From NCBI GenBank assembly GCA_964641965.1, contig CAZXLD010000023.1, positions 1 to 64,000 of the forward strand: a stretch of DNA of 64,000 bases. Reading direction: 5' to 3'. Within the stretch, counting starts at the first letter, position 1; each line of letters begins with the position of its first letter. The notes below the pieces were generated by a model. It saw only the letters and a program-made list of their open reading frames with translations, had not been told where the DNA came from and did not search any database. Origin of the DNA: JAJDFU01 sp964641965 (GTDB lineage Bacteria; Bacteroidota; Bacteroidia; Chitinophagales; Saprospiraceae). Position numbers and translations under genes: made by a program. Positions 1 through 8,317 of this stretch are shown here, piece after piece.

Positions 1-106
1 ATAAGTACCTAAAATCCCTCAATAGTCCCAAGACTAAGAACCCTATGCTGCTATTGGTGTTAGTAGTTGACTCATTCTGTTCTTACAATTTACAAACCAT
101 CAAGCC

Positions 107-280
107 ATGTTCGGACTATTCAAGAAGGACCCAACTAAAAAATTGGAAAAGGAACACCAGAAATTGTTGAAGGAAGCAATGGAACTACAACGGAGCGGAG
201 ACATCAAAGGGTATGCGGCAAAAATAGCCGAAGCAGAAACCCTTGAAAAGAAAATTGCCGAATTGACAGCTAACTCATAA
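107..280 (+). CDS. DUF6435 (Lacal_2735-type) small protein
   Basis: A 57-residue, highly charged cytoplasmic protein beginning MFGLFKK and ending TANS. The opening, the Lys/Glu-rich helical hairpin and the A-E-A-E-T segment before a second helix are what is known of the Lacal_2735/DUF6435 family, small Bacteroidota proteins of unknown function. No signal peptide or membrane segment is visible. The stop codon abuts a hairpin whose T-run lies on the opposite strand. The family call is from recognition of the pattern, not from a search; no role is proposed. Confidence 0.75.
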   Translation: MFGLFKKDPTKKLEKEHQKLLKEAMELQRSGDIKGYAAKIAEAETLEKKIAELTANS

Positions 281-319
281 AAAAGACTTCCAAACTCATA
301 GACTAAGAGCTCGGAAGTC
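279..319 (-). terminator. Rho-independent-type terminator
   Basis: A perfect 7-bp stem (GACTTCC at 285-291 with GGAAGTC at 313-319) is followed, on the - strand, by six T (279-284). It would end transcription of the - strand gene whose stop is about 120 bp upstream at 439. On the + strand the hairpin follows the DUF6435 stop directly but has no T-run. Confidence 0.6.
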
Positions 320-438
320 CCGATTGGTCGTTTGAGGAAATACAGGGGTTTAAACGCTTTCTGTTAGCAGTATTGAGTTGGTTAAAAACCTGGATTGAAG
401 GTGTTGTTAGGGACAGGAACTCTAATATTTCTCCCTAC

Positions 439-1002
439 TCAAAATTCCAATAGCCCAAATTGGATGTAAAGTGCATCTTCTTTTCGCTCACAGTCAGCGA
501 GCAATATGGAATTCTTTAGCTGGTCTTCCTCGTCCCTGAAGTCCTTAATTTCTTCAAATAATTGGGCAGACATCTTCTGGACCCGTTCAATAGCCTGGAT
601 ATACAATGGGGCGTTCCAGAAAGCCTCAACCGTGTCAGGTATTGCCCTCTCTTCCAGTTTGGTTACTACCGCCCACTTTTTTCGATTTTCCTCGTGATCC
701 ATTATTCTTAGCAAAGCAGTATTCTGATAGTGTCCACGGAGTCCATTGCTTAGCTGACGAGCAGTGACAGGCCATTTGGATTCAATTGCCATTACAACAT
801 CATCTGAATCTATTTCCAATAAAAAGTCAAAGGTATCATCCCAACATGCGGCTACCCAAGTACCGCCTTCCTCTTCAGGAATCAAATACGCATATAGACT
901 CCCATCACAACAAGGAATTTGCATTTCCACGAAATTTGAATTTTGCCTCAACTTCAGATCGTCGTCCGGTTTCGGCATTAAATCGACAAAGAAATTTTTC
1001 AT
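439..1002 (-). CDS. Hypothetical acidic cytoplasmic protein
   Basis: I do not recognise this 187-residue protein. It has no signal peptide or membrane segment, is acidic, carries adjacent cysteines at residues 31-32 and several tryptophans in its first half, and ends with a Glu/Asp/Lys-rich helical stretch. The start MKNFFVDL is the first ATG of an open frame of typical composition, and a hairpin with a T-run lies downstream on its strand, supporting a real single-gene unit. The pattern (small, acidic, next to another orphan gene) would suit an immunity or chaperone-like protein, but nothing in the sequence shows that. Confidence 0.6.
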   Translation of the reverse strand: MKNFFVDLMPKPDDDLKLRQNSNFVEMQIPCCDGSLYAYLIPEEEGGTWVAACWDDTFDFLLEIDSDDVVMAIESKWPVTARQLSNGLRGHYQNTALLRIMDHEENRKKWAVVTKLEERAIPDTVEAFWNAPLYIQAIERVQKMSAQLFEEIKDFRDEEDQLKNSILLADCERKEDALYIQFGLLEF

Positions 1003-1173
1003 GGTGCTTGGTTTCAGCTGTTAGAAAGATCAATCTCCCCCACTGTCGATTCCCATCACAACCAATTTTACAAGAAAACGAAACCCCAAAAAATGATGCA
1101 CACATGAACATACATTGATATTTATCAGCTTAAAAATGAAGGTGCTGTAAGCCATTCTGTGCTGGAACTTTTC

Positions 1174-1809
1174 CTAAATCTTTTGTGCTAATCGGTGTAA
1201 TATATAACCGCGTAGCACTTTTAGCCCTCTATCGAAACTTCGATTGTTGTTAATTACCAGATCTGCCTGCTCCTGGTAAGGCTCGATGAACTGTTCAAAC
1301 GTGGGCGTCACATGCCGCTCATACCGATGTAAAACTTCTTCCAAGGGGTAATTACGTTCCAATTGATCTCGCCGAATGCGGCGAATGACCTTTAGGTTTT
1401 CCTTGGTATGGATGAACACTCGTAGATCAAATAACTGAAGTAAAGCCTCTACATGGAAGATAAACAGGCCTTCTACTAGAATCACTGGTGCCGGGTCAGT
1501 TCGCAGGCACTGATCTTCCTGATAATCGTTATTAAAGGTATATTCGGCGCGTTCGACCGGATACCCCGCCATTAATTGCCTTAGATCCTTCACAAACTGT
1601 TCCATATCTATGGAACTGGGCAAATCAAAGTTGATATAGCCCTGCTCATCTTTTACCTGCTCCTCTATTGGATGATAATAGTTATCCTGGCATAATAAGG
1701 CTACGGCACCTTCAGGTAAGCTATCCATCAATTGTCTGACAAATGCGGTTTTTCCAGAACCACTACCCCCGGTAATTCCTATGGCAATCCGATCTCGATT
1801 TTCTCCCAT
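1174..1809 (-). CDS. udk: Uridine kinase
   Basis: Phosphorylates uridine and cytidine to UMP/CMP in pyrimidine salvage, in the cytoplasm. The P-loop GGSGSGKT lies about 14 residues from the chosen start, followed by the family's Q-D-N-Y-Y segment, a Y-x-F-x-x-x-Y base-binding region, the V-I-L-V-E-G-L strand and the R-R-I-R-R-D lid. The length of 211 residues from MGENRDR fits the family; the longer reading from 1872 adds 21 residues ahead of the P-loop strand with no family counterpart, so I place the start at 1809. A nucleoside transporter is transcribed divergently 200 bp away, so uptake and phosphorylation are neighbours. Confidence 0.93.
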   Translation of the reverse strand: MGENRDRIAIGITGGSGSGKTAFVRQLMDSLPEGAVALLCQDNYYHPIEEQVKDEQGYINFDLPSSIDMEQFVKDLRQLMAGYPVERAEYTFNNDYQEDQCLRTDPAPVILVEGLFIFHVEALLQLFDLRVFIHTKENLKVIRRIRRDQLERNYPLEEVLHRYERHVTPTFEQFIEPYQEQADLVINNNRSFDRGLKVLRGYILHRLAQKI

Positions 1810-2010
1810 TAAAACAAACTTGGATGATACTATTGACGAAAAAGACAACCCTGAAGCCATGATACACTGCAACCTCCTCCAACCGACTCCCTATCAACCA
1901 CTCCCCCTCTTTATCCCTGTTAGTAAATGTAATCAATTGGGATATTGCCAAAAGGCTAATACGGAAAATTGGTACATTGGACAGACCACAATACGAGAAA
2001 CCTGCTTTCG

Positions 2011-3297
2011 ATGGATATTCTTCGGGGATTTTTGGGAATCACCCTCTTGCTGGCTATTTGTTTTGCGATGAGCAGCAATCGACGGAAAATTGACTGGCAG
2101 CTGGTCGTTGTAGCTCTTTTACTCCAGTTTGCTTTGGCGGTCCTGCTCTTGAAAGTCCCTGTGATCAATGCGGCATTTGATTCAATCGCCTATTTCTTTA
2201 CCACCCTACTGAGCTATAGCCTCGCCGGTTCAGAGTTTATTTTCGGTACTCTGGTAGAAGATACCGAGACCTTTGGTATCATCTTTGCGTTCCAAATTCT
2301 GCCTACCATCGTATTCTTTTCCGCTTTTTCGGCAATTCTCTACTATTTCGGTATCCTCCAAAAGGTGATCCAGGGTATGGCCTGGTTCATGAAGCGGACC
2401 ATGCGGCTCAGTGGAGGAGAAAGCCTGGCTGCCGCGGCCAACGTATTTATAGGACAAACGGAAGCACCATTGGTCGTTAAACCCTATTTAGAAAAATTTT
2501 CTCGGTCCGAGCTTATGTGCCTGATGACTGGAGGTATGGCCACCATTGCAGGTGGCGTATTTGCAGCTTACATTCAAATGTTGGGTGGCGATGACCCGGT
2601 CCAGAAAACCTATTTTGCCAAACACCTCCTTACAGCATCTATCATATCAGCCCCAGCCGCCATCCTGGCAGCCAAAATGCTGGTACCCGAGACCGAAGAA
2701 AAGTCCATTGAACGCCAACTGGAGATGAGTGAAGATACAGGCACCAACCTGCTGGACGCCATCAGCAGGGGTACCACCGATGGTGTAAAACTGGCTGTCA
2801 ACGTAGGAGCAATGCTACTCGTATTCACCGCCCTGGTATATATGGCCAATCAATTGCTCCTTTATCCAGGCGAATGGTTCGGCCTCAATGAAAAAATAAA
2901 AGTAGCTACAGAAGGACGCTACGAAGGCCTGACCTTCACTTATCTATTGGGATTGATCTTCGCCCCCCTGGCTTGGGTGTTGGGTACTCCAAGCGCTGAT
3001 TTGTTGGTTATGGGTCAGTTACTGGGTACCAAAACCGTAATCAACGAATTTGTAGCCTATTCCGAAATGGAAACCATTCGAAATACAGGTAAGCTCACTG
3101 ATCCGAAATCTATCCTGATCGCCACCTATGCCCTTTGTGGATTTGCCAATTTTGCTTCCATTGGTATTCAGATTGGTGGAATTGGCGCCATCGCCCCCGG
3201 CCAACGGCAAGCACTTACGCAATTAGGCATCAAAGCACTGATTGGAGGGACCGTAGCCTGTTTTATGACCGCGGCCATAGCAGGGATGCTTTTTTGA
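2011..3297 (+). CDS. Concentrative nucleoside transporter (CNT/NupC family)
   Basis: An integral inner-membrane protein of about 428 residues, expected to import nucleosides with sodium or protons. The CNT signature G-Q-T-E-A-P-L-V lies near residues 148-155, followed by M-T-G-G-M-A-T-I-A-G-G and, later, N-E-F-V-A-Y, which line the nucleoside and ion sites in this family. Many hydrophobic segments are visible from residue 5 onward. The start is placed at MDILRGF because the 14 upstream residues are polar and precede the first membrane helix. Its divergent neighbour is uridine kinase, which would trap imported nucleosides. Substrate range cannot be read from the sequence. Confidence 0.92.
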   Translation: MDILRGFLGITLLLAICFAMSSNRRKIDWQLVVVALLLQFALAVLLLKVPVINAAFDSIAYFFTTLLSYSLAGSEFIFGTLVEDTETFGIIFAFQILPTIVFFSAFSAILYYFGILQKVIQGMAWFMKRTMRLSGGESLAAAANVFIGQTEAPLVVKPYLEKFSRSELMCLMTGGMATIAGGVFAAYIQMLGGDDPVQKTYFAKHLLTASIISAPAAILAAKMLVPETEEKSIERQLEMSEDTGTNLLDAISRGTTDGVKLAVNVGAMLLVFTALVYMANQLLLYPGEWFGLNEKIKVATEGRYEGLTFTYLLGLIFAPLAWVLGTPSADLLVMGQLLGTKTVINEFVAYSEMETIRNTGKLTDPKSILIATYALCGFANFASIGIQIGGIGAIAPGQRQALTQLGIKALIGGTVACFMTAAIAGMLF

Positions 3298-3319
3298 CCT
3301 TCACTTTAAATCGTTCTAC

Positions 3320-3574
3320 CTAGTTTCTTGCGATCTGAAAACCACACTTTTCATAAAAAGGCGTATTTGTCCGGCTACAAAATCCCAATCCGGTCAGGTC
3401 CTTTTCAAGAAGATATGTTCGAATAGCCTTCATCAATATTTTCCCGTTCCCTATCCCTTTTTGACTTGCAACGATCCCGCCAAAAGCTCCTACCAAATAC
3501 TATCGATCGGGTGTGCAATGACCTGATCCAGCTCACTTCCCTTTAGTTATTTCTATCCAGCATAATTGCTTCAT
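3320..3574 (-). pseudogene. Decayed GNAT-family acetyltransferase
   Basis: Read on the - strand, the last 58 codons (stop at 3320-3322) give a GNAT C-terminal half: a strand V-G-A-F-G-G-I-V, the acetyl-CoA loop Q-K-G-I-G-N-G-K, an alpha helix, then N-T-P-F-Y-E-K-C-G-F before the end. Upstream, stretches reading M-K-Q-L-C-W-I-E-I-T-K-G and S-E-L-D-Q-V-I-A-H-P-I-D-S-I-W continue the fold in other frames, with stops between them. At least two frame disruptions are therefore needed to restore it. It is a remnant, not an active gene. Confidence 0.7.
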
Positions 3575-3600
3575 ATTTTTTCCTGCAACTCTCACACATT

Positions 3601-3628
3601 CGTCATTCGTCATTCGTCACTCGTCACT
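3601..3628. repeat. Tandem heptamer repeat (CGTCATT/CGTCACT)
   Basis: Four exact-period 7-bp units: two of CGTCATT then two of CGTCACT, in the gene-free stretch ahead of the paralog cluster. The same 7-bp period recurs at other intergenic sites in this window (53221, 53440, 56405). Confidence 0.75.
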
Positions 3629-3756
3629 CCTTTATTCCCTCATTCTTCAGCTTCCAACCAATTATCAACCCAATTTGACCAGTTATCAATTGGGGCACAA
3701 ATCACATAATAACCTTAACAGTTATTACTTTAAAAAAATAAACTCTTCTTAAACTG

Positions 3757-3788
3757 TTGGACACTAATGTCAGGATAACTTATATTTC
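3757..3788 (+). promoter_or_regulatory. Candidate Bacteroidota promoter for the paralog cluster
   Basis: TTG at 3757-3759, a 21-bp spacer and TATATTTC at 3781-3788 match the Bacteroidota sigma-70 pattern TTG-N17-23-TAnnTTTG with one mismatch at the last base. It lies about 57 bp upstream of the first gene of the cluster at 3846, in an AT-rich stretch. This is pattern matching only. Confidence 0.4.
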
Positions 3789-3845
3789 TGGTCCATGTAA
3801 GTCACAACAGCCTTACTGGATCACCTATAATCCCTTTTACAAAAC

Positions 3846-5717
3846 ATGACCGCCTTACCCTACAAACCCGTATTTCGCCTTTTCCTTCTGTGCCTATTGG
3901 GGATAAGCATGGCAGTTCAAGTCCATGCGCAGCGAATCTTACTCGACCAACCGGTCCGAGCCGGTGAACTCACCCTCTTCCCCGACCTGAAAAATGAACA
4001 TGAATATTATTTCCTACCCGATAAGGCCCGTCTTGCGCAAGGACCGGACGGGAATCCTCAATTTTCTTTTCTGCGCTACGTAAGTAATCAACAAGGGGGC
4101 TCAGGTACAATCCTACAGGAAGGGGAAGGTGGTGGAATTGTCCACGCTTTGGTAGAACTGTCCGTATTACCCGAGCAATTACGGGAAGCTGAACGCGACT
4201 TACAGCGTTATGATGCCGAAGGCGTAATCAAAGGTCCGGTTATTTACCGATCCGGGAAGTTTGCTTTGGTGTCTTCCTTTGCGGATGAAACCGGTGACCT
4301 TACTGAGCAAATACTGGGCATTGGTGATGCGCCCATTCTGGATGGACAAAAGGCAGCTATCTCCATGCAACTCACCAAATTTGGTGCCAAGCTGCTTTGG
4401 GAGTCTTTCAAGACCCCCACCCCCGATATCTCCTTCTCCTTTCAAATGGTGTTGGCGGGTTTCCGCTCCCCTATTGAGGCCACCCTGGAAGCCAATTTTG
4501 ATCAGATTTATCAAAATAAAACTTTTGATGCAGGGGTAGCTTCCGTTGTTTTTTCCGCTGAGGTCAAAGCTGCTTTTGATGATCTCCGAAAAAGTGGAGC
4601 GATCAAGTTCACCGGAGTAGAAGCCGACGAGAATATGGAGCGACTCATAGAGATTTCCTATAAAAAGTTGGCCGATATGATGATGGAACCGGCCAACAAT
4701 ACGCTGTCTCAAATGACAGCCCTGAATACCGGCCAAAGTTCCCTGGACCGCGCTACCAACCTGCTTCAACAAGCCCGCCAAGAAACCGAACGGGAAAATG
4801 CCCGCATTCGGGAAGATAATCGGGAGCGAAGACAAGAAGCACAAGAACTGGCCGAACGACGGGCCGACCGTAGTCCTACCGGCGTGGGCACGGCCTATTA
4901 CACGCAGGAAGCCCAACAGGAGAAACCTGTTTTCTCGGCGGCAGCCAGTTTTAGAATGCGTAAAACCAAAATGAAAGGCACGTTTAAAGTGAGCCTCAAT
5001 AAATACATGGCCGATGAACTGTCTATTCGATTTGATGAAAATATCGGACAAGTAGACTGTGAAGCTTGCTTTCAGCAGGTCAATCTGGAAGATATGTTCT
5101 TCCGCCAGCGCGAAATCGCAGCTTTCATCGATGGATTAAATGCCGATGATTTTGGAGACTATATCAATTTCGTGACGCTTCAAATCATAAAGGAGCATGA
5201 AAAAGGAGAAGTAACCCGACAAGAACTCCGGATTACACGTGAAAATTTTAACCAAAAAGGAAACATTTTCAATCTGGTATACGGCGTAAAGGAAGACACA
5301 GATATCAATCGCTGGATGAACTACCAATACCAGGTGGCTTGGAACTTTTTTGGCGATCATGAATGGGTGGAAGGCCCCCTACAAACCCAGTTCAATGCCA
5401 TCAACCTGAGCCCGCCCTACCGAAGAAGAATTGTGGAAATTGAAGCCGAACCGGATCTATTAAGTGAAGCCGGGGTCCGAATGGTTAGTGTCCAAATCTT
5501 TTATACCCTGGGCGACAAGGAATTAACTACTCGGGAAACGATCAGGCCCAGCGAGAATATTTTTTCCAAAAAAATGGCCTACATCGCCCCAGCAGATACC
5601 TATGCCTTTGATTATGAAATCATCTGGCGATTGAATGGAGGGAAAACTATATCCACTGGGCGAAAGACTTCAGCTGAGCCCATCTTGTTTGTAGATGAAC
5701 TACCCTCAGTCGATTAA
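3846..5717 (+). CDS. Secreted YYxLP-family paralog 1 (unknown function)
   Basis: A 623-residue exported protein of a family I cannot name; it and eight relatives fill this region. A Sec signal peptide ends near A28-Q29. Visible features: YYFLP at about 54-58, PQFSF at 71-75, a G-G-G-I-V-H-A-L segment, a region with G-P-V and A-P-I-L-D-G-Q, and P-T-P-D-I-S-F near 195. A Glu/Arg-rich coiled coil follows at about 300-345. The C-terminal module opens with C-E-A-C-F-Q-Q-V-N-L and ends with I-L-F-V-D-E-L-P. No lipobox, membrane anchor or type IX sorting domain is seen. It is the first gene of the run; the tandem copy follows after 41 bp. Confidence 0.85.
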   Translation: MTALPYKPVFRLFLLCLLGISMAVQVHAQRILLDQPVRAGELTLFPDLKNEHEYYFLPDKARLAQGPDGNPQFSFLRYVSNQQGGSGTILQEGEGGGIVHALVELSVLPEQLREAERDLQRYDAEGVIKGPVIYRSGKFALVSSFADETGDLTEQILGIGDAPILDGQKAAISMQLTKFGAKLLWESFKTPTPDISFSFQMVLAGFRSPIEATLEANFDQIYQNKTFDAGVASVVFSAEVKAAFDDLRKSGAIKFTGVEADENMERLIEISYKKLADMMMEPANNTLSQMTALNTGQSSLDRATNLLQQARQETERENARIREDNRERRQEAQELAERRADRSPTGVGTAYYTQEAQQEKPVFSAAASFRMRKTKMKGTFKVSLNKYMADELSIRFDENIGQVDCEACFQQVNLEDMFFRQREIAAFIDGLNADDFGDYINFVTLQIIKEHEKGEVTRQELRITRENFNQKGNIFNLVYGVKEDTDINRWMNYQYQVAWNFFGDHEWVEGPLQTQFNAINLSPPYRRRIVEIEAEPDLLSEAGVRMVSVQIFYTLGDKELTTRETIRPSENIFSKKMAYIAPADTYAFDYEIIWRLNGGKTISTGRKTSAEPILFVDELPSVD

Positions 5718-5758
5718 AGAGCTTGAATGCTAATTCTTTACGTTTCAAATATTCAAAC

Positions 5759-7723
5759 ATGAAACTTTTAAATAGCCTATTACCCATTTTACTTACCCTA
5801 TCCATACTAGTAAGTATTCCTCTCAGTGGCCAACAAATCCTGTTGGACAAACCCGTTCGGGCCGGTGAATTAATTCTGTTCCCACTTGTCGGGAACGAAA
5901 GTAATTATTACTACCTCGCAGATAAGCCAAGACTTGCGTTTCATAACGATGGAAACCCTCAATTTTCTTTTGTACGGTATGTCAAAAATGAGGGAACAGA
6001 TGCCTCCCAAAACGATGCGATTACTCAAAGTACTACAGGAGGAGGAATTGTGCATGCCTTGGTCGAGCTATCCGTTACCGACGAGCAAATCCGAGATGCA
6101 GAGCGGGCTCTTCAACGCCTTGACGGAGATGGCCAAATTATCGGACCCGTCGTATTCAAGTCGGGTACGGTTTCCCTCGTTTCATCCGTGGCGCAACCCA
6201 ATGGCGAAACCACACAGCAGATCGTAGGCTTAGGGAGCGCACCTATACTGGAAAATCAACGATCAGCAGTTTCGGTCCAACTTAACCAATTGGGCTCTAA
6301 AATCCTCTGGGAAACCTTTAACACACCCACCCCCGACTTCAGTTTCAACTTCGAAATGGAGGTAGAAGGATACTTGTCCCCCAAAAGGGTGCTCATTGAA
6401 GCAGATTTCGAGCGTATTTATAAGCATCAAACCTTTGAAGCAGCCGCCACCACTCCCGTATTAGCAGCAGAAATAAATATCGCACTCGATGAACTTTTTG
6501 ACTCGGGAGCTATCCGGGTTACCCAAATAGGTTCGGATGAACAATTGGAAAAACTGAAGGAAACCGCCTATAATCAGTTGGTTAACCTGATGTTTGACAA
6601 GGTAGGAGGAACTGGTGTACCCGAGCTGAATCAGCTTCTGCCAAGCAATGAAAAAAGCATGCTGGATCGGGCTACCGAAATGCTGAATAAAGCACGTGAA
6701 GAAACCCGGGAGGAGAATCAAAGAATTGATGAGTTGAGAAGGCAGTATGCCCAACAGGAAAACCGGGTTCGACAAAGTGCCCAGGGTCGAGCTCGCCAAC
6801 GGATGGCAGCCAACGGAAGAGAACATCAAATGCCACAAGGAAGCCAGCGTCGCCAGGAAGCCAATAGTGAAGAAGACACCGAAAATAATGGCAACAGTGA
6901 AGCTGATTCCGATCTACCTGAACGACAGCCCATGCCCAATCTTGCAGTCGCGGTTTCTTATCGGCTCAAACAGGTGAAACGGACTGGAAGCTACCGAATC
7001 GACCTGAATAAGTATACAGAAACTACTCGAACCATGCCATTTGCCTATAATCCGGGAAATGTAAAAGGACAATGTGAAGCTTGTTTCCTGGAAGTCAACC
7101 TGGACGATCCATTGATGAAACAACGCGAAATCAATGCCTCTATTGGCGGGATTAACTCAACGGATTTCGAGTACATCAATTTTGTGAACATCATTATGAA
7201 TAAGGAACATCAAAATGGACAAGAGACCGTAGATGAACTAAAAATTGACAAGTCACAGTTTGATCAGACCGGAAATTTTTTCAAAATGCTGTACGGCTGG
7301 AAAGGAGATGACAATCGGGAGCAATGGCTTGAATATCAGTACCGTACCATGTGGAGCTTCGCCGGTGGGAATACCATAGAAACAGATTGGGAAAAAACAG
7401 AATTCGGCAGTATAGCTCTCAACCCGCCAGTCGTCAAGAAACCCATTTACATAGAGGTAGACCCCGACTTTGTCTTTGACGAGGAGGTACGAGGGATTGA
7501 AATCAAGCTCTATACCCAAATTGAAGATAATGCGCAGGTACAGACTGTTAACCTAAAGACGAACAAGGAGGAACTCAGCAGGACAGTAGAGGTCCTTCTA
7601 CCCCGGGAAAAAGATGATTACGAATATGATGTTACCTTTTTCCTTCGGGGAAAACCACCAGTCACCTCTCAGCGACAGCAATCCAATTATGGCCGGATTG
7701 ACATTTACGAAGTGTTTAACTAA
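5759..7723 (+). CDS. Secreted YYxLP-family paralog 2 (unknown function)
   Basis: The closest relative of the preceding gene, collinear over its whole length, so the two look like a tandem duplication. I start it at 5759 (MKLLNSLLP) because that begins a clean signal peptide ending near S-G-Q; an upstream ATG at 5723 adds 12 polar residues. It shows YYYLA at about 50-54, PQFSF at 67-71, the G-G-G-I-V-H-A-L segment and the same P-T-P-D-x-S-F block. A longer Arg/Gln/Glu-rich linker (about residues 300-395) follows, more divergent and acidic near its end. The C-module opens with C-E-A-C-F-L-E-V-N-L. The function is unknown. Confidence 0.85.
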   Translation: MKLLNSLLPILLTLSILVSIPLSGQQILLDKPVRAGELILFPLVGNESNYYYLADKPRLAFHNDGNPQFSFVRYVKNEGTDASQNDAITQSTTGGGIVHALVELSVTDEQIRDAERALQRLDGDGQIIGPVVFKSGTVSLVSSVAQPNGETTQQIVGLGSAPILENQRSAVSVQLNQLGSKILWETFNTPTPDFSFNFEMEVEGYLSPKRVLIEADFERIYKHQTFEAAATTPVLAAEINIALDELFDSGAIRVTQIGSDEQLEKLKETAYNQLVNLMFDKVGGTGVPELNQLLPSNEKSMLDRATEMLNKAREETREENQRIDELRRQYAQQENRVRQSAQGRARQRMAANGREHQMPQGSQRRQEANSEEDTENNGNSEADSDLPERQPMPNLAVAVSYRLKQVKRTGSYRIDLNKYTETTRTMPFAYNPGNVKGQCEACFLEVNLDDPLMKQREINASIGGINSTDFEYINFVNIIMNKEHQNGQETVDELKIDKSQFDQTGNFFKMLYGWKGDDNREQWLEYQYRTMWSFAGGNTIETDWEKTEFGSIALNPPVVKKPIYIEVDPDFVFDEEVRGIEIKLYTQIEDNAQVQTVNLKTNKEELSRTVEVLLPREKDDYEYDVTFFLRGKPPVTSQRQQSNYGRIDIYEVFN

Positions 7724-7732
7724 GCCTATCTG

Positions 7733-8314
7733 ATGCATCACCTTCAAGAAATACCCTTTACCGGTTATCTGTTTCTACTTATGCTTTTGATTATGGGATG
7801 TGATACCACCAGATCAAGTTCCAAAAATGGAAGTCAGCAAAATAGGACCCTGACCATGAACCATTACATGGTACCCTGTGAAGGAGAAGGTCCGCAATGG
7901 TGCTACCGGGTAAAATTTGAGGGTGATGAAAACTGGCGACTCCTTTATGAGCGTATTCGCGGACTTGATTACAAGTGGGGAGTAATACAAAATATGGAAG
8001 TGACTCGGGTGAACCGGGAAAATCCTATGATGGATGAGGGAGCCTTTTATTATCAACTAAACAAGGTTCTTTCTACCGAAACTGTCAGTGATTCCGTCAC
8101 CTTTATGCTTCCAGTTAAACAAGGTTTTATCCAGGCTACCCAAACCGGGGAAAACACATACAAGCTTCTTGGAATGGACCTTATCCAATGTGCCTCTCCG
8201 GCCATTTGCAAAGAACTTGAAACGAAATTAAAAGAAGAACCAACTGTGATTGGCATCTTTAAACACCTAAGCGCTGATCCACGCATTCAATTAGTTGACT
8301 TTAAAACCCTTTGA
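7733..8314 (+). CDS. DUF4377 lipoprotein
   Basis: A 193-residue predicted lipoprotein with the lipobox L-I-M-G-C at about residues 19-23. After a short Ser/Asn linker it shows the DUF4377 pattern: V-P-C-E-G-E-G-P-Q-W-C, then E-N-W-R-L-L-Y-E-R-I-R-G-L-D-Y and an N-P-M-M-D-E segment before a final Y-x-L strand. DUF4377 occurs in envelope lipoproteins, often with META/HslJ domains, and has no assigned biochemical role. The remaining ~80 residues are a separate unknown domain with one Cys pair (Q-C-A-S-P-A-I-C). It is 9 bp behind one paralog and 3 bp before the astacin gene, so probably co-transcribed. Confidence 0.75.
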   Translation: MHHLQEIPFTGYLFLLMLLIMGCDTTRSSSKNGSQQNRTLTMNHYMVPCEGEGPQWCYRVKFEGDENWRLLYERIRGLDYKWGVIQNMEVTRVNRENPMMDEGAFYYQLNKVLSTETVSDSVTFMLPVKQGFIQATQTGENTYKLLGMDLIQCASPAICKELETKLKEEPTVIGIFKHLSADPRIQLVDFKTL

Positions 8315-8317
8315 CAT

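Noticed and set aside
1860..1920. Another heptamer repeat in the udk-nucleoside transporter gap
   Set aside because: The pyrimidine-rich stretch has some similar words, but no regular 7-bp period could be fitted.
4200..5051. A 283-codon open frame antisense to paralog 1
   Set aside because: The sense gene has signal peptide, family motifs and a paralog next door; the antisense frame is rich in His/Gly/Arg and shows nothing coherent.
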